A DNA stretch of 64,000 nt from an uncultured Flavobacteriaceae bacterium (GTDB taxonomy: Bacteria > Bacteroidota > Bacteroidia > Flavobacteriales > Flavobacteriaceae): NCBI GenBank assembly GCA_947493535.1, contig CANLRK010000007.1:62001-126000 (forward strand), written 5' to 3'. Each line of letters opens with the position of its first letter. Positions within the stretch are counted from its first letter, which is position 1. Below, piece after piece: positions 1-10,083 of the stretch. The translations under genes and the position numbers were made by a program. The notes beneath the pieces were generated by a model that worked only from the letters and a program-made list of their open reading frames with translations, made no database searches and had not been told where the DNA came from.

Positions 1-46
1 AATTGAAAAACACTTAAAAAAGTGTTTGCGTAAAATAAATTAATTT

Positions 47-1339
47 ATGAATATTCCAGAAATAGAACAATCTTCAAATGATGAAATATTAAAATTTCAG
101 AATGCTAAATTAATTGATTTACTCAGCTATTTAAACAAGAATTCTGCATTTTATCAAAAGAAATTTGCTAATGAAAATATTAATATTTCAAGCATTAAAA
201 CCATAAGTGACTTACAAAAAATATCTTTAACAACTAAAGATGATTTACAGCAGTATAATGATGATTTTATATGCGTAGATAAATCAAAAATAGTTGATTT
301 TGTCACTACTTCTGGTACTTTAGGAAAACCAGTAACATTTGCATTAACAGACAAAGATTTAGACCGTTTAGCTTATAATGAAGCTATTTCATTTGCTTGT
401 GCTGGTGTTAGTGAAAATGACGTTGTGCAACTTATGACCACTATGGATAGGAGGTTTATGGCAGGATTAGCATATTTTTTAGGGATAAGAAAGTTAGGGG
501 CTGGAATAATAAGAGTAGGAGCCGGAATACCAGAATTGCAATGGGATTCTATTTTAAAATTTAATCCTACATATTTAATAGCTGTACCGTCTTTTTTATT
601 AAAGTTAATACAGTATGCGGAGGCTAACGGAATTGATTATAACTCTTCAAGTGTGAAAGGAGTTATATGTATTGGTGAATCTTTAAGGAATAGTGACTTT
701 AGTTTAAATACACTATCTGAAAAAATAACGAATAAATGGAATGTCCAATTATATTCTACTTATGCATCAACAGAAATGGGGACTGCTTTTACTGAATGTG
801 ATCAGTTTAAAGGAGGGCATCACCATCCTGAATTAATTATTACAGAAATTATTGATGAAGATGGAAACGTAGTTAAAGATGGAGAAGAAGGGGAGTTGGT
901 GGTAACTACTTTAGGTTTTGAAGCAATGCCTTTACTGCGGTTTAAAACTGGTGATATTATAAAAGCGCATTATGGTGCTTGTGAATGTGGAAGAAATACT
1001 ATGCGATTAGGACCAGTTGTGGGAAGGAAAAAGCAAATGGTAAAGTATAAAGGAACTACATTATATCCACCAGCTATGCATGATTTACTTAATAAGTTTG
1101 ATGATGTAGAGTGTTATATTATTGAAATAAACACTAATGATATAGGGACTGATGAAATTTTAATTAAAATTGCAGCTAATGATACATCTTTTGATTTTTT
1201 GTCAAAAATAAAGGATCATTTTAGAGCAAAACTACGTGTAGCACCTGTTATAGAGTTTCACGATGCAAAAGAAATCAACAAACTTCGTTTTCCTAAAATG
1301 AGTAGGAAACCAGTTGATTTTATTGATAAAAGAGTGTAA
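47..1339 (+). CDS. PaaK-like AMP-forming acyl/aryl-CoA ligase
   Basis: This 430-residue protein resembles phenylacetate-CoA ligase family adenylate-forming enzymes, which activate a carboxylic acid with ATP and transfer it to CoA. Visible motifs are the P-loop-like TTSGTLGKP at about residues 87-95, YSTYASTEMGT at about 237-247, and LRFKTGDI near 300. A GRKKQMVKYKG segment near 330 marks the mobile C-terminal domain. A CECGR motif just before it is common in this family. The length is full and the ATG start is preceded by AT-rich sequence. It faces a minus-strand block, and any partners lie left of the window, so the substrate cannot be stated. Phenylacetate is only the family name-giver; polyketide or pigment precursor activation is equally possible. 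Confidence 0.85.
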   Translation: MNIPEIEQSSNDEILKFQNAKLIDLLSYLNKNSAFYQKKFANENINISSIKTISDLQKISLTTKDDLQQYNDDFICVDKSKIVDFVTTSGTLGKPVTFALTDKDLDRLAYNEAISFACAGVSENDVVQLMTTMDRRFMAGLAYFLGIRKLGAGIIRVGAGIPELQWDSILKFNPTYLIAVPSFLLKLIQYAEANGIDYNSSSVKGVICIGESLRNSDFSLNTLSEKITNKWNVQLYSTYASTEMGTAFTECDQFKGGHHHPELIITEIIDEDGNVVKDGEEGELVVTTLGFEAMPLLRFKTGDIIKAHYGACECGRNTMRLGPVVGRKKQMVKYKGTTLYPPAMHDLLNKFDDVECYIIEINTNDIGTDEILIKIAANDTSFDFLSKIKDHFRAKLRVAPVIEFHDAKEINKLRFPKMSRKPVDFIDKRV

Positions 1340-1346
1340 TCAGTAA

Positions 1347-1718
1347 TTATTGTATAATAACTTGTTTGATAAGAGCAATACTATCGCAATTTTCTACTAA
1401 AAACTCGTAGGATTTTTCTTTATAATTATTCTCTATAGTATAGGTTTTACACGATTTCTTTTTTGTGTTACTTCTTGAAAAATCAACAGTTCCATTATTG
1501 TAAGCAGCTGTAATAGCAGCAGTATCTAAAGTTTTAGTAGTAATAAGTTCTTGTACAGTAGGGGTAAAAGCTCTTTTTTTAAGTCGGATATCTTTTAAGA
1601 TCCTACAGTTGGGTAAATAACAAAAAGAAGTTTTTTTCTTGTCTAGTACAAAAAAAACTACAATACTACCCAGTGCCAATCCAACTAGATAATACCCAAA
1701 ACGTTGAATAAAATTCAT
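1347..1718 (-). CDS. DUF4258-like membrane-anchored small protein
   Basis: The 123-residue product has a short basic N-terminus and one hydrophobic segment (residues about 8-25, FGYYLVGLALGSIVVFFVL). A soluble Cys-containing region follows, which resembles the DUF4258 proteins often found next to alanine dehydrogenase in flavobacteria. The family function is unknown. It lies 14 bp downstream of the alanine dehydrogenase gene on the same strand and is probably co-transcribed. It converges with the acyl-CoA ligase gene with only 7 bp between the stops. The family name is recalled from similarity and is less certain than the reality of the gene. Confidence 0.75.
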   Translation of the reverse strand: MNFIQRFGYYLVGLALGSIVVFFVLDKKKTSFCYLPNCRILKDIRLKKRAFTPTVQELITTKTLDTAAITAAYNNGTVDFSRSNTKKKSCKTYTIENNYKEKSYEFLVENCDSIALIKQVIIQ

Positions 1719-1732
1719 TTAATTATAGATGA

Positions 1733-2932
1733 TTAAAATATTAACAAATTAGCGTCGTTATATGGCAATCCGTACCAGTCTGATACTGATTTACTCGTCA
1801 AAACGCCGTGGTAAAAATACAAACCATTTTTCAAACCTTTATCAAAACGTATCGCATTTTCTATGCCTCCATCTTCAGCTATTTTTAAAAGATAAGGTGT
1901 AAAAATATTACTTATTGCGTTAGAGGCTGTTTTAGAGTACCTTGAAGGAATATTTGGCACACAATAATGTATAACATTGTGCTTTACAAAAGTATGTTCG
2001 TGGTGTGTTGTTACTTCTGAAGTTTCAAAGCAACCTCCCATGTCTATACTTACGTCAAGTATTACGGAACCAGGTTTCATTTGTTCTACCATTTCTTCTG
2101 AAACAATAATGGGTGAGCGATTTTTTCCTCGTATTGCTCCAATAGCAATATCACATCGTTTTAATGCTTTTAATAAGTTTTTTGGTTGAAGTGTTGATGT
2201 GTATACCGTTCGGCCTAAATTGGCTTGTATACAGCGTAATTTAGTAAGTGAATTGTCAAATATTTTTACATTAGCACCTAATCCAATAGCTGAACGTGCA
2301 GCAAATTCTCCAACAGTGCCTGCGCCAATAATAACTACTTCGGTAGGAGGTACACCACTAATATTACCTAAAAGTAATCCATTACCATTATTAGTGTTTG
2401 CTAATAATTCAGAGGCAATTAACACTGAGGCAGTTCCGGCAATTTCACTTAAAGCTCTTACAGCAGGAAAAGTACCATCCTCATCTTTAATAAACTCAAA
2501 TGCTAATGCGGTGATTCGCTTTGAAGCTAGACGTTCAAAGTATTTTTTACTTTGAGTTTTTAGCTGTAGAGCAGAAATTAATAGTGTTTGTGGGTTTATC
2601 AATTCAATTTCGTCTAAAGAAGGAGGCTCTACCTTAAGAATTATAGGGCAAGAAAAAACTTTTTTAACATCGTTTGTAATTTCTGCACCAGCTTCACTAT
2701 ACTCAATATCTGTAAAACCAGCCGATTTTCCAGCGTTGGTTTCAATAATTATTCGATGACCATGTGATATTAACGCTCCAACTGCATCAGGAGTCAAGCA
2801 AATTCTTTTTTCTTGATATGAAGTTTCGTTTGGTATACCAATAAACAGTTCGTCTTTTTTTCGTAGTAATTCTAACGTTTCTTCTTGAGGAAGTAGTTGT
2901 TGTTTTGAAAACGGAGATGTTGTGCTACTCAT
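1733..2932 (-). CDS. ald: Alanine dehydrogenase
   Basis: The 399-residue protein belongs to the alanine dehydrogenase/pyridine nucleotide transhydrogenase family, which interconverts L-alanine and pyruvate with NAD+. The N-terminal domain shows the family signature GIPNETSYQEKRICLTP (about residues 33-49). A Rossmann motif VVIIGAGTVGEFAAR follows near residue 200. The open frame continues one codon upstream to a TTG, but the ATG directly after it (2930-2932) is the better start. It is the central gene of a minus-strand group with tsaE and porX upstream. The N-terminus is about 25 residues longer than in typical Ald, a common feature of Bacteroidota homologues. Confidence 0.9.
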   Translation of the reverse strand: MSSTTSPFSKQQLLPQEETLELLRKKDELFIGIPNETSYQEKRICLTPDAVGALISHGHRIIIETNAGKSAGFTDIEYSEAGAEITNDVKKVFSCPIILKVEPPSLDEIELINPQTLLISALQLKTQSKKYFERLASKRITALAFEFIKDEDGTFPAVRALSEIAGTASVLIASELLANTNNGNGLLLGNISGVPPTEVVIIGAGTVGEFAARSAIGLGANVKIFDNSLTKLRCIQANLGRTVYTSTLQPKNLLKALKRCDIAIGAIRGKNRSPIIVSEEMVEQMKPGSVILDVSIDMGGCFETSEVTTHHEHTFVKHNVIHYCVPNIPSRYSKTASNAISNIFTPYLLKIAEDGGIENAIRFDKGLKNGLYFYHGVLTSKSVSDWYGLPYNDANLLIF

Positions 2933-2989
2933 CAATTAATCTTAGTTGGTTTTAACTAAATTACAACTATTTTTGTTAGCAACCATCTT

Positions 2990-3397
2990 TTAGGAATTAA
3001 TTTCTATAGTTCTACTGCCGTCGGGGTTTTCAATTAGTTTAATAATAACCGCGTCTTCAGGAACTATAGATGGTATCTTCTCAGGCCATTCTACTAAGCA
3101 CCAGGCATTTTGATAAAAATAATCTTCAATACCGATATCATATACTTCTTCTTCATTTTCAATGCGGTAAAAGTCAAAATGAAAAATTTTTGAATCATTT
3201 CCTATGTATTCATTCACTAATGAAAAAGTAGGGCTCGAGGTGTCATCGGTAACACCAAGTAAATAGGCTATTTTTTTTATTAACGTAGTTTTTCCTACCC
3301 CCATTTTACCATAAAAAAGCAGTGTTTTATTATTTGAATAGGCTATGATTTTTGCGGCAATGGCCTCTATGTCTGATAATTGATATGTAGTTTTCAT
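2990..3397 (-). CDS. tsaE: tRNA threonylcarbamoyladenosine biosynthesis ATPase TsaE
   Basis: TsaE is the ATPase partner of the TsaB-TsaD complex that makes N6-threonylcarbamoyladenosine at position 37 of ANN-decoding tRNAs. The 135-residue protein has the Walker A GKMGVGKTT (about residues 30-38), the motif TSSPTFSLVNEY and the HFDFYR motif, in the usual order and spacing. The length is normal. The gene sits 16 bp downstream of porX on the same strand, an arrangement seen in other Bacteroidota. Translational coupling with porX is plausible but not shown. Confidence 0.95.
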   Translation of the reverse strand: MKTTYQLSDIEAIAAKIIAYSNNKTLLFYGKMGVGKTTLIKKIAYLLGVTDDTSSPTFSLVNEYIGNDSKIFHFDFYRIENEEEVYDIGIEDYFYQNAWCLVEWPEKIPSIVPEDAVIIKLIENPDGSRTIEINS

Positions 3398-3413
3398 TAT
3401 TGAGGGATAACTT

Positions 3414-4961
3414 TTATTTTGGTTCTAAAACAACAAAAGGAATAATCATTTCTTCTAAGGAAACACCACCATGCTGATAGGTGTTTTTAAAATAACTAAC
3501 ATAGTGGTTGTAATTATTAGGATAAGCAAAAAACATATCATTTTTAGCAAAAATAAAAGAACTGCTCATATTTATGCTAGGCAAATGAATTGTGTTTGGG
3601 TTTTTAGCTGCAAGTACATCCTTCTCATTATAAGTTAAACTTTTTCCTGTTTTATAACGTAAGTTCAAGCTCGTATTCTTATCTCCAATAACCTTTGACG
3701 GGTGCTTTACATTTATAGTACCATGATCTGTAGTAATAATCAGTTTCATGTTTAAGCTTTGTGCTTGCGCTATAATATCTAACAAGGGTGAGTTTTTAAA
3801 CCAACTTTGAGTTAAAGATCTATAAGCTTTATCATCGGAAGCTAACTCTTTAATAACTTCCATATCAGTTTTTGAATGTGAAAGCATATCAACAAAATTA
3901 TAGACAACAGTTGTTAAATTGTTATTAGCACATGCTTTAAAATTGTTGGCTAATTTTTTACCAGAGTTTAAGTTTGTTATTTTATAATATTCGTGTTTTA
4001 AATCTAATTTTAAACGGCTGATTTGTGCGTTTAAAAAATCATTTTCATGTAAGTTCTTTCCCCCCTCATCAGTGTCGTTTTTCCACCAGTCAGGGTGTTT
4101 TTTTTCCATTTCTGAGGGCATTAAACCAGAAAAAATTGCATTTCTAGCATATTGTGTTGCTGTAGGGAGAATGCTACAAAAGGGTTTCTCTTGAGCTTTT
4201 TTATAATAAGCAGCTAAGCTAGGTTCAAAGGCTTTCCACTGATCGTAACGCAAATTATCAATAACAACCAAAAGTGTTGGTTGTGCCCCTAATTCTGGTA
4301 CAATCCAATTTTTAAAAAGCTGATGAGACATAATAGGTGCTCCTTCAGTACTTGTAAACCATTTAGGGTAATTTTTGTCGATAAATTTTCCAAACTCATT
4401 ATTTGCTTCATTTTTTTGAGAAATCAAAATTTCTTGCATTCCAGAATCTTCGATATCCTCTAGTTCTATTTCCCAGTATATAAGCTTCTGATAAAGCTCA
4501 GTCCATTCCTCCCAAGTGTTAATCATTGCTAAGTCCATAGCAATTTTTCTAAACTCTTGTTGATAATTAGAGGTAGTCTTTTCTGAAATAAGCCTTGAAT
4601 AATCTAGATTCTTTTTTATACTAAGCAGTATTTGATTAGGATTGACAGGTTTTATTAAGTAATCAGCAATTTTTGATCCAATAGCTTCTTCCATAATATG
4701 CTCTTCCTCACTTTTAGTAATCATAACTACCGGAATATGAGCTTTACGTTCTTTAATTTCAGCTAGGGTTTCTAGGCCAGTAAGACCAGGCATGTTTTCA
4801 TCTAAAAAAATAATATCAAAGTTTTTAGCGTCTATAATTTCAATGGCTTCTGCACCACTAAAACAGGTAGTTACTTCACAATTTTTCTTTTCTAAAAAAA
4901 GAATATGAGGTTTTAATAAATCTATTTCATCGTCTACCCAAAGAATTTTGATATTATTCAT
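3414..4961 (-). CDS. porX: PorX-type response regulator with PglZ domain (T9SS regulator)
   Basis: The 515-residue protein has an N-terminal receiver domain (ILWVDDEIDLLKP; phospho-acceptor Asp in IIFLDENMPG at about residue 53; conserved Lys in YLIKPVNP). A helical linker follows, then a C-terminal PglZ domain of the alkaline phosphatase superfamily, with metal-site motifs VVIDNLRYDQW, LIITTDHGT and QHGGVSLEE. This architecture is that of PorX, which with the kinase PorY and sigma factor SigP controls T9SS genes in Porphyromonas; PorX PglZ domains are reported phosphodiesterases. Three T9SS cargo genes in this window fit the role. The gene is divergent from the HD hydrolase, with an 82 bp shared upstream region. 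Confidence 0.93.
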   Translation of the reverse strand: MNNIKILWVDDEIDLLKPHILFLEKKNCEVTTCFSGAEAIEIIDAKNFDIIFLDENMPGLTGLETLAEIKERKAHIPVVMITKSEEEHIMEEAIGSKIADYLIKPVNPNQILLSIKKNLDYSRLISEKTTSNYQQEFRKIAMDLAMINTWEEWTELYQKLIYWEIELEDIEDSGMQEILISQKNEANNEFGKFIDKNYPKWFTSTEGAPIMSHQLFKNWIVPELGAQPTLLVVIDNLRYDQWKAFEPSLAAYYKKAQEKPFCSILPTATQYARNAIFSGLMPSEMEKKHPDWWKNDTDEGGKNLHENDFLNAQISRLKLDLKHEYYKITNLNSGKKLANNFKACANNNLTTVVYNFVDMLSHSKTDMEVIKELASDDKAYRSLTQSWFKNSPLLDIIAQAQSLNMKLIITTDHGTINVKHPSKVIGDKNTSLNLRYKTGKSLTYNEKDVLAAKNPNTIHLPSINMSSSFIFAKNDMFFAYPNNYNHYVSYFKNTYQHGGVSLEEMIIPFVVLEPK

Positions 4962-5006
4962 TTAAAATAAAAATTTAATCAAGAGTTAAAATACTAAACA
5001 AATTGC

Positions 5007-5014
5007 TAAGTTTG
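5007..5014 (+). promoter_or_regulatory. TAnnTTTG -7 element for HD hydrolase gene
   Basis: The octamer TAAGTTTG matches the Bacteroidota -7 consensus TAnnTTTG. It lies 29 bp before the TTG start at 5044. No convincing -33 TTTG was seen at the usual spacing. Confidence 0.45.
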
Positions 5015-5043
5015 TCATACTAAGCAATAAAAAAACAACGCTT

Positions 5044-6270
5044 TTGAATTCAAACAACAAACTTAAGATATTAAACGATCCTATTTACGGTTTTATTGCA
5101 ATTCCTAACGAACTTATTTTTGATGTTATTCAGCACAGGTACTTTCAGCGCTTACGAAGAGTATCGCAAATGGGTTTGACATATTTGGTGTATCCTGGTG
5201 CACATCATACAAGGTTCCATCATGCCTTAGGGTGTATGTACTTAATGGATAAAGCAATAAAAGTATTACGATTTAAAAAGGTGGTAATTTCTGAAGATGA
5301 AGCAACAGCACTTTTATTAGCTATTTTATTGCATGATATTGGTCATGGCCCTTTTTCCCATGCAATGGAGCATAGTATTGTAGAAGGAATTACACATGAA
5401 GAAATTTCATTACACTTTATGAATGTGCTTAATGAGGAATTTGAAGGAAAATTATCTTTAGCTATTGAAATTTTTAAAGGAGCTTATAAGCGAAAGTTTT
5501 TCAATCAGTTAATTAGTGGGCAATTAGACATGGATAGAGCCGATTATTTAAAACGAGATAGCTTTTACACAGGTGTAGCGGAAGGGAATATTAATTCTGA
5601 GCGTTTAATTACAATGCTCAATGTGGTAGATGATGAATTAGTTGTTGAAGAAAAAGGGATCTATTCCGTTGAGAAATTTTTATTAGCTAGACGGTTAATG
5701 TATTGGCAGGTATATTTACACAAAACAAGTTTGGTGGCAGAAAGCTTGTTAGTTAGAGTTTTAAAACGTGCTAAAGAGTTGGTTGATAAAGGTGTAATAC
5801 TTGAAGCAAGTGAATCCTTTGATTATTTTTTAAAGCATAAAATTGATGCTTCAAATTTTGACAACTCTACATTGGAAATATTTTCTAAATTAGATGATTA
5901 TGATATTGTTGCAGCTATGAAATCATGGGTTACCCATGAAGATGTGGTTTTATCAAACTTATCAAGAATGATTATTAATCGAAATTTATTAAAAATTAAA
6001 TTAACTAATACTGAAATTTCAACAGCAGAATTTGCAGCACTAGAACAAAAAACAAAACAAAAATATAAACTGTCAGATAATGAAGTATCCTATTTTGTGT
6101 TTAAGTCAGCAGTAAGTAATCAAGCTTATAGTAGCACAAAAGAAGGAATTAAAATACTTTCCAAAACTGGAGATGTTTGCGATGTAAGTGAAGCTTCTGA
6201 TCATTTAAACTTAAAGGTTTTATCTAAGCCTGTTAAAAAATACTTTGTGTGTTATCCAAAAGAGCTATAA
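5044..6270 (+). CDS. HD-domain phosphohydrolase (dNTPase-like)
   Basis: The 408-residue protein is a metal-dependent HD hydrolase of the deoxyguanosine triphosphatase/SAMHD1-like type. It carries the signature [10 protein letters not shown] (about residues 57-66), [15 protein letters not shown] with the HD pair near residue 97, and the later D in [12 protein letters not shown]. The gene must start with TTG at 5044, because the conserved core ([10 protein letters not shown]) begins only nine residues in and no ATG precedes it. The actual substrate in flavobacteria is not known. It is the first gene of a plus-strand run leading into the lipid A genes, with lpxD beginning 22 bp after its stop. 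Confidence 0.88.
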   Translation: MNSNNKLKILNDPIYGFIAIPNELIFDVIQHRYFQRLRRVSQMGLTYLVYPGAHHTRFHHALGCMYLMDKAIKVLRFKKVVISEDEATALLLAILLHDIGHGPFSHAMEHSIVEGITHEEISLHFMNVLNEEFEGKLSLAIEIFKGAYKRKFFNQLISGQLDMDRADYLKRDSFYTGVAEGNINSERLITMLNVVDDELVVEEKGIYSVEKFLLARRLMYWQVYLHKTSLVAESLLVRVLKRAKELVDKGVILEASESFDYFLKHKIDASNFDNSTLEIFSKLDDYDIVAAMKSWVTHEDVVLSNLSRMIINRNLLKIKLTNTEISTAEFAALEQKTKQKYKLSDNEVSYFVFKSAVSNQAYSSTKEGIKILSKTGDVCDVSEASDHLNLKVLSKPVKKYFVCYPKEL

Positions 6271-6278
6271 CAATTTTT

Positions 6279-6286
6279 TATATTTG
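6279..6286 (+). promoter_or_regulatory. TAnnTTTG -7 element immediately upstream of lpxD
   Basis: TATATTTG matches the Bacteroidota -7 consensus. Its last base is only 6 nt from the lpxD ATG at 6293. If used, the transcript would be nearly leaderless. Confidence 0.4.
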
Positions 6287-6292
6287 CCAATC

Positions 6293-7321
6293 ATGGAATT
6301 TACAGCAGAACAAATAGCGGGGATACTAGAAGGAGAAGTTCAAGGAAACCCTGAAGCTAAAGTATCAAAATTAGCAAAAATTGAAGAAGGAGAAAATGGT
6401 GCGTTAACATTTTTAGCGAACCCAAAATACACCTCTTATTTATATACTACTAAAGCCTCTATAACTATTGTTAATAGAGATTTTATCCCGGAAAAAGAAT
6501 ATACAACAACACTAATAAAAGTAGAAGATGCATACAAATCATTCTCTAAACTTTTAGCCTATTATAACGAAGTTAAAAACAATAAGGTTGGTGTTGAAGT
6601 ACCCAGTTTTATTGCTGCTTCTTCCTCACATGGTGAAAACGTATATTTAGGAGCGTTTTCATATGTAGGAGAAAATGTTACCTTGGGTGATAATGTAAAG
6701 GTTTATCCTCATGCATATATTGGTGATAATACAACTATAGGTAATAACGTAACTATTTTTTCTGGAGCAAAAATTTATTCAGAAACCGTAATAGGAAATA
6801 ATTGCATTGTTAATAGTGGCGCTATTATTGGGGCCGATGGATTTGGGTTTACCCCAGATGATCAAGGAGAATTTCAGAAGGTGCCACAAATAGGTAATGT
6901 GGTTATAGAAGATAATGTTGATATTGGTGCTGCTGCAACTATTGACCGTGCCACATTGGGCTCTACAATTATTCGTAAAGGAGTAAAAATTGATAATCAA
7001 GTTCAAATAGCACATAATGTAGAAGTTGGAAGCCATACTGTAATTGCGGCACAAACTGGTGTTGCAGGTTCTACTAAAATAGGAAAATATTGTATGTTTG
7101 GTGGGCAAGTAGGTATAGCTGGGCATTTAACTTTAGGTAATAATATTAAAGTTCAAGCTCAAGCAGGTATTGGTCATCGAGTAAAAGATGGGGAGCGTTT
7201 ATATGGCTCGCCAGCAATTGATTATAGTAACTATGTAAAATCTTACGTACATTTTAAAAATTTACCTAAGATTGTAAGTCAGTTAAATAAATTAGATAAA
7301 AAAGTAAACAACAATGAGTAA
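6293..7321 (+). CDS. lpxD: UDP-3-O-acylglucosamine N-acyltransferase LpxD
   Basis: LpxD adds the second 3-hydroxyacyl chain to UDP-3-O-acyl-glucosamine in lipid A synthesis. The 342-residue protein has the uridine-binding N-terminal domain followed by a left-handed beta-helix of hexapeptide repeats (for example [20 protein letters not shown]). The catalytic His lies in [11 protein letters not shown] at about residue 240, matching the well-studied enzyme. The frame is open further upstream, but the extra 16 residues overlap the HD gene and look non-conserved, so the ATG of [10 protein letters not shown] at 6293 is chosen. It overlaps lpxC-fabZ by 8 bp, indicating an operon. Confidence 0.95.
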   Translation: MEFTAEQIAGILEGEVQGNPEAKVSKLAKIEEGENGALTFLANPKYTSYLYTTKASITIVNRDFIPEKEYTTTLIKVEDAYKSFSKLLAYYNEVKNNKVGVEVPSFIAASSSHGENVYLGAFSYVGENVTLGDNVKVYPHAYIGDNTTIGNNVTIFSGAKIYSETVIGNNCIVNSGAIIGADGFGFTPDDQGEFQKVPQIGNVVIEDNVDIGAAATIDRATLGSTIIRKGVKIDNQVQIAHNVEVGSHTVIAAQTGVAGSTKIGKYCMFGGQVGIAGHLTLGNNIKVQAQAGIGHRVKDGERLYGSPAIDYSNYVKSYVHFKNLPKIVSQLNKLDKKVNNNE

Positions 7322-8714
7322 TACTGTTGTAAAACAAAGAACATTACAGAATGAAGTTTCGCTAACAGGTGTTGGTCTTCATACAGGTAAAAATGTAACA
7401 CTTACATTTAAGCCTGCTCCAGAAAATCATGGATATGCATTTAAAAGAACCGATATTGAAGGTTCACCGGTAATTCCTGCTAAGGCAGAATTTGTAACCG
7501 ATACGCAACGTGGTACTAATATGGAATATAAAGGGGTTCATGTAAATACCTCTGAGCATGTATTAGCAGCATTAGTAGGACTTGAAGTAGATAACTGTTT
7601 AATAGAAATGAATTCACCAGAACCACCAATAATGGATGGTTCTTCAAAATATTTTGTTGAAGCTATTGAAAAAGCAGGTATAGTTGAACAAGAGGCAGAA
7701 AGAGATATTTATGTAGTAAAAGATGTTGTTGCCTATAAAGATGAAGAATCTGGTTGTGAAATCATGGTTATTCCTTCATCAGATTACCAAGTAACAACTA
7801 TGGTAGATTATGGTACAGATGTTTTAGGTACACAAAATGCCAGTTTAACAAAACTGTCTGATTTTAAAAATGAAATTTCTGAGTCAAGAACTTTTAGTTT
7901 TTTACATGAAATAGAAACTTTGCTAGATAATGGCTTAATTAAAGGCGGCGATTTAAATAATGCTATTGTATATGTTGACAAGGAAATTTCCGAGGCAACT
8001 ATGGAAAAATTGAAGAAAGCTTTTGAAAAAGATCAAGTTTCAATTACTCCTAATGGAACATTAGATAATGTAACATTACATCATACAAACGAAGCAGCAA
8101 GACATAAATTGTTAGATGTTATAGGTGATTTAGCACTAATAGGAACACGCATACAAGGAAAAGTTATAGCAACAAAGCCAGGCCACTATGTAAATACTCA
8201 GTTTGCTAAAAAAATGGCTCAATTAATAAAAAAGGAACGACGCAATAATGTTCCTTGTTATGATTTATGCCAACCTCCATTAATGGATATTCATAAAATT
8301 ATGAGTATGCTCCCACATCGCCCGCCATTTTTATTAGTTGATAAAATTATTGAATTAACAGATTCTGGTGTAGTTGGAGTGAAAAATGTAACTATGAATG
8401 AGCCTTTCTTTGTAGGTCATTTTCCAGGGGCGCCTGTAATGCCAGGAGTTTTACAAGTAGAAGCCATGGCACAAACAGGGGGGATTTTAATTTTAAGTAC
8501 AGTTCCTGATCCTGAAAATTACTTAACCTATTTTATGAAAATAGACAATGTTAAGTTTAAACAAAAAGTATTGCCAGGAGATACCTTAATATTTAAATGC
8601 GATTTAATTTCACCAATACGAAGAGGTATTTGTCACATGCAGGCCTATGCTTATGCTAACGGAAAAATTGTTGCAGAAGCAGAAATGATGGCACAAATAG
8701 CGAAAAAAAAATAA
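7314..8714 (+). CDS. lpxC/fabZ: Bifunctional LpxC deacetylase / FabZ dehydratase
   Basis: This 466-residue fusion joins LpxC (residues about 1-310), the zinc deacetylase that commits UDP-3-O-acyl-GlcNAc to lipid A, with FabZ (about 322-466), the 3-hydroxyacyl-ACP dehydratase. LpxC zinc motifs are visible as [10 protein letters not shown] (His near 82) and [11 protein letters not shown] (His near 264, Asp near 268). FabZ shows [19 protein letters not shown], the catalytic His in [12 protein letters not shown] (about 368) and the Glu in QVEAMAQ. The fusion is characteristic of Bacteroidota and links a deacetylase and a dehydratase that compete for the 3-hydroxyacyl-ACP pool. lpxD overlaps its start and lpxA begins 6 bp after its stop. 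Confidence 0.96.
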   Translation: MSNTVVKQRTLQNEVSLTGVGLHTGKNVTLTFKPAPENHGYAFKRTDIEGSPVIPAKAEFVTDTQRGTNMEYKGVHVNTSEHVLAALVGLEVDNCLIEMNSPEPPIMDGSSKYFVEAIEKAGIVEQEAERDIYVVKDVVAYKDEESGCEIMVIPSSDYQVTTMVDYGTDVLGTQNASLTKLSDFKNEISESRTFSFLHEIETLLDNGLIKGGDLNNAIVYVDKEISEATMEKLKKAFEKDQVSITPNGTLDNVTLHHTNEAARHKLLDVIGDLALIGTRIQGKVIATKPGHYVNTQFAKKMAQLIKKERRNNVPCYDLCQPPLMDIHKIMSMLPHRPPFLLVDKIIELTDSGVVGVKNVTMNEPFFVGHFPGAPVMPGVLQVEAMAQTGGILILSTVPDPENYLTYFMKIDNVKFKQKVLPGDTLIFKCDLISPIRRGICHMQAYAYANGKIVAEAEMMAQIAKKK

Positions 8715-8720
8715 ATTAGT

Positions 8721-9506
8721 ATGAATCAACCATTAGCATACGTACATCCAGGAGCTAAAATAGCCAAGAATGTAGTAATAGAACCATTCACAACTATACA
8801 TAATAATGTCGTTATTGGCGAAGGTACATGGATAGGCTCCAATGTAACCATCATGGAAGGAGCGCGCATAGGTAAAAATTGTAACATCTTTCCTGGCGCT
8901 GTAATTTCTGCAGCACCACAAGATTTAAAATATAACGACGAAGAAACCACAGTAGAAATAGGAGATAATGTTACTATACGTGAATGTGTTACTATAAATA
9001 GAGGTACAGCTGATAAAATGAAAACAGTTGTAGGAAATAATTGTTTAATTATGGCATATTGCCATATAGCACATGATTGCTTTGTTGGTGATAACTGTAT
9101 TTTTTCAAATAATACTACGTTAGCAGGACATATTACAGTTGGTGATAATGTAGTGTTAGCAGGTATGGTAGCTGTACACCAATTCTGTTCTATAGGTAAC
9201 CATGCTTTTGTTACAGGAGGTACTTTAGTACGTAAAGATGTCCCGCCATATGTAAAAGCAGCACGTGAACCAATTTCTTATGTGGGAATAAATTCTGTAG
9301 GATTACGTAGGAGAGGGTATGACATTGAAAAAATTAGAGAAATTCAAAATATATACCGTATCCTTTATCAAGGGAAATATAATAATTCTCAAGCTTCAGA
9401 GGTAATCGAAGCAGAAATGGAAGCCTCTAAAGAGCGTGATGAAATTTTAATGTTCATCAAAAACTCAAAAAGAGGAATTATGAAAGGATATTTTAAATCA
9501 AATTAA
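8721..9506 (+). CDS. lpxA: UDP-N-acetylglucosamine O-acyltransferase LpxA
   Basis: LpxA performs the first step of lipid A synthesis, transferring a 3-hydroxyacyl chain from ACP to UDP-GlcNAc. The 261-residue protein is a hexapeptide-repeat beta-helix with the LpxA-specific AAPQDLKYNDEETTVEIGDN segment near residues 65-84. The catalytic His region is MAYCHIAHDC near 115, and SVGLRRRGYD leads into the helical C-terminus. Length and order are typical. It follows lpxC-fabZ by 6 bp and precedes efp by 10 bp. Confidence 0.96.
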   Translation: MNQPLAYVHPGAKIAKNVVIEPFTTIHNNVVIGEGTWIGSNVTIMEGARIGKNCNIFPGAVISAAPQDLKYNDEETTVEIGDNVTIRECVTINRGTADKMKTVVGNNCLIMAYCHIAHDCFVGDNCIFSNNTTLAGHITVGDNVVLAGMVAVHQFCSIGNHAFVTGGTLVRKDVPPYVKAAREPISYVGINSVGLRRRGYDIEKIREIQNIYRILYQGKYNNSQASEVIEAEMEASKERDEILMFIKNSKRGIMKGYFKSN

Positions 9507-9516
9507 AAAATAAATT

Positions 9517-10083
9517 ATGGCAACTACTTCAGATATAAGAAACGGATTATGTATTAGGTACAATAGCGATATCTATAAAATTATTGAATTTTTACACGTA
9601 AAACCAGGAAAAGGTCCTGCTTTTGTGCGTACAAAATTAAAAAGTGTTACTACTGGTAAAGTTATTGATAATACATTTCCATCAGGAAGAAAATTAGATG
9701 ATGTAAGAGTAGAAACTAAAAAGTTTCAATTCTTATATCCAGAAGGTGATACTTTTCACTTTATGAATGTAGAAGATTATAATCAGATTACTTTAGAGAA
9801 AAATGCTATAGATGCACCAGATTTATTAAAAGAAGGTGAGGTAGTTACAGTTTTAATCAACACAGAAGACGATATGCCTTTAGCAGTTGATATGCCTGCT
9901 ACTGTAATATTAGAGGTTACTCATACAGAACCAGGCGTAAAAGGTAATACTGCTACAAATGCAACAAAACCTGCAACGGTAGAATCTGGAGCTGTAGTAA
10001 ATGTGCCATTATTTATTAATGAAGGAGATAAGATTAAGGTAGAAACTGATAAAGGAACTTACAAGGAAAGAATTAAAGAGTAA
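9517..10083 (+). CDS. efp: Elongation factor P
   Basis: EF-P binds the ribosome between the P and E sites and relieves stalling at proline runs. The 188-residue protein shows the three-domain EF-P pattern: an N-terminal KOW-like domain with KPGKGPAFVRTKLK, whose tip carries the modifiable position, then two OB folds ending in GTYKERIKE. Length is normal. Its stop codon overlaps the ATG of the next gene by one base (TAATG), so the two are probably translationally coupled. Placement between lpxA and an lpxD paralogue is common in flavobacteria and does not imply a lipid A role. Confidence 0.97.
   Translation: MATTSDIRNGLCIRYNSDIYKIIEFLHVKPGKGPAFVRTKLKSVTTGKVIDNTFPSGRKLDDVRVETKKFQFLYPEGDTFHFMNVEDYNQITLEKNAIDAPDLLKEGEVVTVLINTEDDMPLAVDMPATVILEVTHTEPGVKGNTATNATKPATVESGAVVNVPLFINEGDKIKVETDKGTYKERIKE

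Noticed and set aside
8-27. AAACACTT/AAGTGTTT hairpin at the left edge as a terminator
   Set aside because: There is no T run after it on the plus strand, and the upstream gene is outside the window, so its role cannot be supported.
1977-2555. Plus-strand open frames across the alanine dehydrogenase gene
   Set aside because: They are shadow frames of a well-conserved gene on the other strand and have no family features.
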